From the NCBI GenBank assembly GCA_013817115.1, contig JACDDG010000072.1:1-9517 (forward strand): DNA of 9,517 nucleotides. Reading direction: 5' to 3'. Both the position numbers and the translations under genes were made by a program. The notes under the pieces were generated by a model. That model was given only the letters and a program-made list of their open reading frames with translations, made no database searches and was not told the DNA's origin. The stretch is from Parachlamydiaceae bacterium. GTDB lineage: Bacteria > Chlamydiota > Chlamydiia > Chlamydiales > Parachlamydiaceae. Below, one piece after another: positions 6,120-9,517 of this stretch; within the stretch, counting starts at the first letter, position 1, and each line of letters opens with the position of its first letter.

Positions 6120-7388
6120 TTATATAGGGTCGTCTTCGTCAGAAATCGGTCGTGTAATCAACCGCACACGCCGCTGATTGAACAAATAAAGATAAAACCA
6201 ATCAAGCATCACAAGTGTCTTATTTGGGAAACTGATGATGTATGCAACGTGTATAAAACACCAGGCCAACCAAGCAACAAAACCTGAAATTCTCAGCTTA
6301 CCTACCGCAGCTACAGCTTTACCCTTTCCAATAGTAGCCATCATCCCTTTGTTAAAATATTTAAACTTCTTGCGATCGACTATGGGAATTTGTTTTTTTA
6401 TCAAACTAGCAACATAACGACCTTGTTGAATCGCAACCGGAGCAATTCCAGGCAAGGTTGCGCCTTCATCATCTAAACAATAAGCAGCATCGCCAATAAC
6501 AAAAAGATCCGGATAATCAGGTATTGACAAATCCGGCTTAACGATAACACGCTTCGATCTATCTAAAGGCACGCCTAAAGTTTCTAAAAGGGGTGACGCT
6601 TCATTGCCCGCAGCCCAAATGATATTTCTACTTTCAATATACCTTTCTTTAATCAAAATTCCATCAGCTGTAATCTGGGTTACAAATGACGATAACAATA
6701 CTTCGACGCCGAGTTTTTCAAGATCTTTTTTAGCTATGTCCCCTAGTTCCTTTGGAAAACTAGATAACAGCTGATCGGCGCCTTCAATCAAATAAATTTC
6801 TGTCTGCTCAGGTTTAATATTTCTAAAATTCTTAGACAACGACTTGTGTGCCATTTCAGCGATAGCCCCGGCCATTTCAACTCCGGTTGGACCTCCGCCA
6901 ACAATAATAAACCGCATCATCTTTTGCACCATAGCAGGGTCATCTGAACATCTCTCGGCTCTTTCATAACTTAAAAGAACTCTTTCACGTATACTTAAAG
7001 CATCATGTAATGTCTTTAAACCAGGAGCGAATGCCTCCCATTCATCATGCCCAAAATATGAATGCCTAGACCCTGTTGACAAGATGAGATAATCGTAAGA
7101 AAAATGTTCTCCATTTTCAGAGACAACTTGCTTGTTTGCTTTATCGATAGCGACAATTTCAGCTAAAAGAACAGAGGCATTTTTTTGAGAAGCTAAAATA
7201 TCACGGATCGGAGAAGCAATATCTCCTGGAGATACCGCGGCACTTGCAACTTGATAAAGTAATGGTTGAAAAAGATGGTGATTAGATTTATCAATCAACA
7301 AAATGTCGACGTCGGCTTTTTTTAAAGCTTTTGCGGCGTTTAGTCCCCCAAAGCCGCCTCCAATAATCACAACTTTTGGACGCTTCAT
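6120..7388 (-). CDS. ndh: Type II NADH dehydrogenase (NDH-2), FAD-dependent
   Basis: This is a single-subunit, non-proton-pumping NADH:quinone oxidoreductase that passes electrons from NADH through FAD to membrane quinone. The protein has about 422 residues. The FAD-binding GGGFGG is at 10-15, the NADH-binding VGGGPTG at 163-169, and the second FAD contact VIGDAA at about 297-302. These are followed by the quinone-site-like APVAIQQG (about 316-323). A hydrophobic C-terminal stretch, FVAWLAWCFIHVAYIISF (about 370-387), and the final amphipathic WFYLYLFNQRRVRL fit attachment to the inner membrane. The ATG at 7388 is preferred because it places the FAD motif at the usual distance; a GTG two codons upstream (7394) is an alternative, and neither has a good SD. 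The gene is convergent with the rhomboid-DUF202 pair and stands alone. It looks intact. Confidence 0.94.
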   Translation of the reverse strand: MKRPKVVIIGGGFGGLNAAKALKKADVDILLIDKSNHHLFQPLLYQVASAAVSPGDIASPIRDILASQKNASVLLAEIVAIDKANKQVVSENGEHFSYDYLILSTGSRHSYFGHDEWEAFAPGLKTLHDALSIRERVLLSYERAERCSDDPAMVQKMMRFIIVGGGPTGVEMAGAIAEMAHKSLSKNFRNIKPEQTEIYLIEGADQLLSSFPKELGDIAKKDLEKLGVEVLLSSFVTQITADGILIKERYIESRNIIWAAGNEASPLLETLGVPLDRSKRVIVKPDLSIPDYPDLFVIGDAAYCLDDEGATLPGIAPVAIQQGRYVASLIKKQIPIVDRKKFKYFNKGMMATIGKGKAVAAVGKLRISGFVAWLAWCFIHVAYIISFPNKTLVMLDWFYLYLFNQRRVRLITRPISDEDDPI

Positions 7389-7458
7389 AAACACACCATT
7401 TTTATTTACAGGAAAATATTTTGCATTTCATTTAGGGGGCCTAGTCTTAGCCTCTTTT

Positions 7459-7490
7459 ACTATATAGTTTTATTTTGATTTATTTACCAA
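7459..7490 (-). promoter_or_regulatory. Candidate promoter for ndh
   Basis: On the minus strand TTGGTA (7490-7485) is followed 18 bases later by TATATA (7466-7461), with TATAGT overlapping it. This would start transcription near 7452 and give a leader of about 65 bases before the ndh ATG. The boxes match consensus only partly. They overlap the tail of the ABC ATPase remnant. The perfect palindrome ACTATATAGT (7459-7468) lies within it. Confidence 0.3.
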
Positions 7491-7790
7491 TAAGATTGCT
7501 TTTTGCGTGCTGAAGTAGGGCATTAAAAATGTGTGGCCAGTGGCTTGATTTGGAAAACTGGTACGTTCATCGCAAATAATTATTTGCGGTTTATGAACTA
7601 AAGAATGGCAACACGCTGCTGTTGCCCTCCAGATAGTTTATCCGGATGAGTTCCAATTTTGTCACCCATGCCAAATTTTACTAACGATTCCTTGGCTGCA
7701 TTCAAAGGCTCTGTCCGATTAACATTTTGTAGCAAAATCTTGATAGCAATATTCTCTTTAGGAATCATCTTAATAAAAAGGGAAGAAATG
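7470..7790 (-). pseudogene. Remnant of a DevA/LolD-type ABC exporter ATPase
   Basis: Reading the minus strand, the fragment begins near SFLPFL and, after a small frame change, PKENIAIKILLQN. It continues through KFGMGDKIGTHPDKL to the ABC signature SGGQQQRVAI, then stops (TAG at about 7600). In another frame SLVHKPQIIICDERTSF follows, which is the Walker B region with Pro of DEPTSA changed to Arg. NQATGHTF comes next, then a loss of similarity. About seven or eight bases coding for the usual AR-A after RVAI appear to be missing. The Walker A half and the H-loop histidine region are gone. In intact systems this ATPase powers an exporter with a HlyD-type adaptor and a FtsX-like permease. Here it follows the broken adaptor gene directly, so the permease and the first half of the ATPase were probably deleted together. 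Confidence 0.8.
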
Positions 7791-7793
7791 ATT

Positions 7794-8791
7794 TCATTTT
7801 AGAAAATTTTCAATGGGTTGCGATTCAATAAAAAGATCCAAAATTTGTCCTGGAAATATAGGTAAATCATTTCTTTCAAATTCATAAAGGACTTGAAGAA
7901 CGCGCGTATCGACTCTTTCGACAGTTTCACCCGTGAATGAGCTTTTTGGAATAATATAGGGCTCCGTCCGTACATATTTTACAGGAAAACGAATATTTCG
8001 ATTCCTCTCACAAAGCCTGTCGCAAAGCCTGTCGCAAAGCCTGTCGCAGCGGCACCAGGCTTGTATCGCCAAGCATCATCTTCATCAATATCAATCCTAA
8101 CTTATAAAGGGCTAACACGCCCCATCAATATCAAAGTCCCATTTTTAGCTGTCAGCCAAGTGGATTGAGATGAGATAAGCGGAATAATAGGAGCTATCTC
8201 ACCGACATGGCAATTGACTTGCAGAATTTTCCCATCAATAGGAGCCTTGATATTCGATCTTTAAATATTGACTTCTATTTCCTTAACGTTAGCTTCAGAC
8301 ACTTTCAAGCTTTGTTCTGCGGCCAAAAATGCATAGTTTGTTTGCTGATAGAGTTGCTCACTTACAGATTTTTTATCTTTCAGCCGTTCGTAGAATAAAA
8401 AATGTCTTTTTTGAGTTTCAAAATTAATTTTAGTAACGTTTAAATTTGCATTTGCTGTTTCTAACACGGCTTCAAAATTCATAGATCCAGTTGAAAAAGA
8501 GGATCTCCAGCTTTTACAAGATCTCCTTCAACAACAAAAACTTTCGCAATAACTTCACTAAAAGGCGTGCTGACAGAAATATTCTGCGAAGAAGGCTCAA
8601 TGATACCTGCCCATGCATTACTATGTTCAGAGGGCGATGTTGCCGGAGGAAAGAGTATACGTGGGACCGGTACTTCTCTTTGAGTCCATTGATCTATTAC
8701 TAAACCAAATCGCACCAGCAATAGCCAATAGAGGAATTACATATTTGTACATTTTTTCCTATTCAATAAATTTGAATTTCTTTTGTACCAT
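7794..8791 (-). pseudogene. Broken HlyD-family (DevB-like) periplasmic adaptor of an ABC exporter
   Basis: Minus-strand pieces add up to one HlyD/DevB-type adaptor. They are an N-terminal membrane anchor (MYKYVIPLLAIAGAIW, from ATG 8752), WAGIIEPSSQNISVSTPF with VVEGDLVKAGDPLFQLD (barrel and lipoyl half), a helical hairpin (NFEAVLE to EANVKEIEV), KAPIDGKILQVNCHVGEIAP (second lipoyl half), IDIDEDDAWRYKPGA, and VKYVRTEPYIIPKSSFTGE with ERVDTRVLQVLYEF. Lesions are a frameshift near 8705 with a compensating shift near 8481, TAA at 8263-8261, TAA at 8104-8102, and a missing A near 8003. An in-frame ATG at 8791 with its own SD gives MVQKKFKFIE followed by TAG, so either the start is 8752 (SD AGGA) or there is one more nonsense codon. 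No full-length product can be made. The family match is close to DevB of DevBCA exporters; the former cargo is unknown. Confidence 0.85.
8012..8047 (-). repeat. Three perfect 12 bp tandem units inside the adaptor pseudogene
   Basis: AAAGCCTGTCGC occurs three times without a mismatch (8012-8023, 8024-8035, 8036-8047). On the minus strand it reads GCGACAGGCTTT, encoding ATGF three times, where relatives have one short Ala/Gly-rich segment before FVRG. The expansion keeps the frame. It is either a recent slippage event or a neutral expansion after inactivation. Confidence 0.9.
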
Positions 8792-8872
8792 ATTTTTTCC
8801 TCAGATGTAAAGAAAACTTTCGAAATGATATGTTATGTGAGAATAAATGAAGGAGTGGTACCCAAAAATTGA

Positions 8873-8915
8873 TTTGATAATTCCACTTGTCAAATAAGCA
8901 CTTAATAAAGAGAAT
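8873..8915 (+). promoter_or_regulatory. Candidate promoter with overlapping inverted repeat, upstream of the HemC-like gene
   Basis: TTGTCA (8887-8892) and GAGAAT (8910-8915), 17 bases apart, are the best promoter match before the ORF at 8947. The -35 lies in an imperfect inverted repeat, TTTGATAA-TTCCAC-TTGTCAAA (8873-8894), with one mismatched pair. The minus strand of the same site contains an exact TTGACA, pointing toward the divergent exporter pseudogene but without a good -10. It may be a shared regulatory site. This is a visual match only. Confidence 0.3.
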
Positions 8916-8946
8916 AAAAATACAACCTCTTTAAAAGGAGCATAAT

Positions 8947-9315
8947 ATGACGGTTATTGTCGCAGCACAAGAATCACCACTTTCAGAAACACACATTTCT
9001 GAAATTTATGAAGAACTCAAGCAGCATCACCCAGGGATCACTATTCGCTCTCTTTTCATCAAAAATTCTGATAAAAATTCAGTTAAAAAACTTCCCCCAC
9101 ACGAAGTAGACTCTGCTTTGTTAAAAAGACGTTGCAATGCTGTGGTTCATCCCCTGGATGATGTTTCAGAACCTCTGGAAAGAGGGCTGACCATTGCCGC
9201 AGTTACAGAGCAAAAGCTTGCAATAGTTACCCACAAAGATGCACATGCGATGTTAAAGCTTTTTTCCTGCCTGGATAAACGCAGCAAGAAACCAAAGTCT
9301 GGCATAAGAACTTAG
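8947..9315 (+). CDS. Short HemC-like protein: degenerate first domain of hydroxymethylbilane synthase
   Basis: The 122-residue protein starts at an ATG with a strong AAAGGAG (8934-8940), spaced six bases. It aligns by eye to domain 1 of hydroxymethylbilane synthase (porphobilinogen deaminase, heme pathway). VAAQESPLS (5-13) matches IATRQSPLA, YEELKQHHPGITI (21-33) matches the following helix and strand, and VDSALLKRRCNAVVHPLDD (54-72) matches ELEEALL-xx-ADIAVHSMKD. GLTIAAVTE (80-88) comes next. Full enzymes have about 300 residues; domains 2 and 3, with the cofactor-binding Cys, are missing and the tail is lysine-rich. The catalytic Asp equivalent to E. coli Asp84 is kept (Asp72), but Lys83 is Asp71, Arg11 is Gln8 and the Gly-rich KGLF loop is shortened. 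It should not be an active deaminase. The ORF itself is uninterrupted, so it may be a repurposed domain or a stable remnant. Confidence 0.65.
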   Translation: MTVIVAAQESPLSETHISEIYEELKQHHPGITIRSLFIKNSDKNSVKKLPPHEVDSALLKRRCNAVVHPLDDVSEPLERGLTIAAVTEQKLAIVTHKDAHAMLKLFSCLDKRSKKPKSGIRT

Positions 9316-9517
9316 TAGAATAATGATTCTTCAGTATATTCAAAGACACCAAGGTGTTTACGAAGTTTAAAGGCTTCTCGCGCCCCTACCGGGGCGCACT
9401 TAATGATCTGAACCCCGAGTTCCGCTATCGCTGCACCCCATACTTCTACCCACATCTTTTTCTTTACATTTATTTTAACCATATTCTCTATATGCGATCC
9501 AGCCCTCAGATATCCTG
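9312..9517 (-). CDS. C-terminal end of an unidentified minus-strand gene (partial at the window edge)
   Basis: On the minus strand one frame is open from the window edge to TAA at 9314-9312, giving at least 68 codons. It reads GYLRAGSHIENMVKINVKKK, then MWVEVWGAAIAELGVQIIK, then CAPVGAREAFKLRKHLGVFE, and ends YTEESLFY. An internal ATG at 9482 would give a 56-residue protein, but no SD precedes it. The balanced composition and higher GC support real coding sequence. Its stop overlaps the stop of the HemC-like gene by a few bases, in convergent orientation. No family is recognised. Confidence 0.45.
   Translation of the reverse strand, partial: GYLRAGSHIENMVKINVKKKMWVEVWGAAIAELGVQIIKCAPVGAREAFKLRKHLGVFEYTEESLFY

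Noticed and set aside
8207..8810. Several plus-strand ORFs of 60-70 codons across the exporter pseudogene
   Set aside because: They lie opposite clear HlyD-family coding remnants on the minus strand and have no SDs or recognisable protein character.
9380..9397. GC-rich hairpin GCGCCCC-TACC-GGGGCGC as an intrinsic terminator for the HemC-like gene
   Set aside because: No T-run follows on either strand, and the sequence lies inside the open minus-strand frame, where it reads as ordinary codons (CAPVGARE).

Overview
The window is AT-rich and gene-dense, and looks like a chromosomal segment of a low-GC, intracellular or host-associated bacterium. A SOS-type UmuD/UmuC pair, a large unrecognised protein rich in Ser-Pro/basic repeats, a decaying exporter operon and a family of long palindromic repeats would suit an amoeba-associated chlamydia-like organism (Parachlamydiaceae type). 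A Legionella-like host cannot be excluded. No rRNA or marker gene settles the taxonomy, so this is inference.

Layout, left to right. (1) 99-1795: an intact umuD-umuC operon for mutagenic translesion synthesis. (2) 1801-2200: two copies of a ~160 bp element, each of which is essentially one long palindrome; the first begins 5 bp after umuC and the second ends just before the ribosome binding site of the next gene. (3) 2220-4623: a large unrecognised gene whose reading frame is broken exactly at a run of eight T. Joined, the two frames give a protein of about 800 residues with a block of SPxx tetrapeptide repeats. (4) 4624-4996: a non-coding stretch carrying a third, right-truncated copy of the palindromic element. 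(5) 4997-6037: a rhomboid protease and a DUF202 (YidH-like) membrane protein whose stop and start codons abut. (6) 6120-7388, minus strand: a type II NADH dehydrogenase, convergent with the previous pair. (7) 7470-8791, minus strand: remains of a DevB/DevA-type ABC exporter. The HlyD-family adaptor carries frameshifts and nonsense codons, the permease gene is absent, and only the C-terminal half of the ATPase survives. (8) 8947-9315: a short intact ORF with a strong ribosome binding site that resembles only the first domain of hydroxymethylbilane synthase and has lost key catalytic residues. (9) 9312-9517, minus strand: the C-terminal end of an unidentified gene that runs off the window.

Functionally the window is a mosaic rather than one pathway. 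umuDC is a two-gene repair operon, rhomboid-DUF202 is a two-gene membrane operon, and ndh is a stand-alone respiratory gene. The region from 7.4 to 9.5 kb shows gene decay. The least ordinary features are the three palindromes with terminator-like cores, the T8 frame break in the Ser-Pro-rich gene, and the degenerate HemC-like protein.
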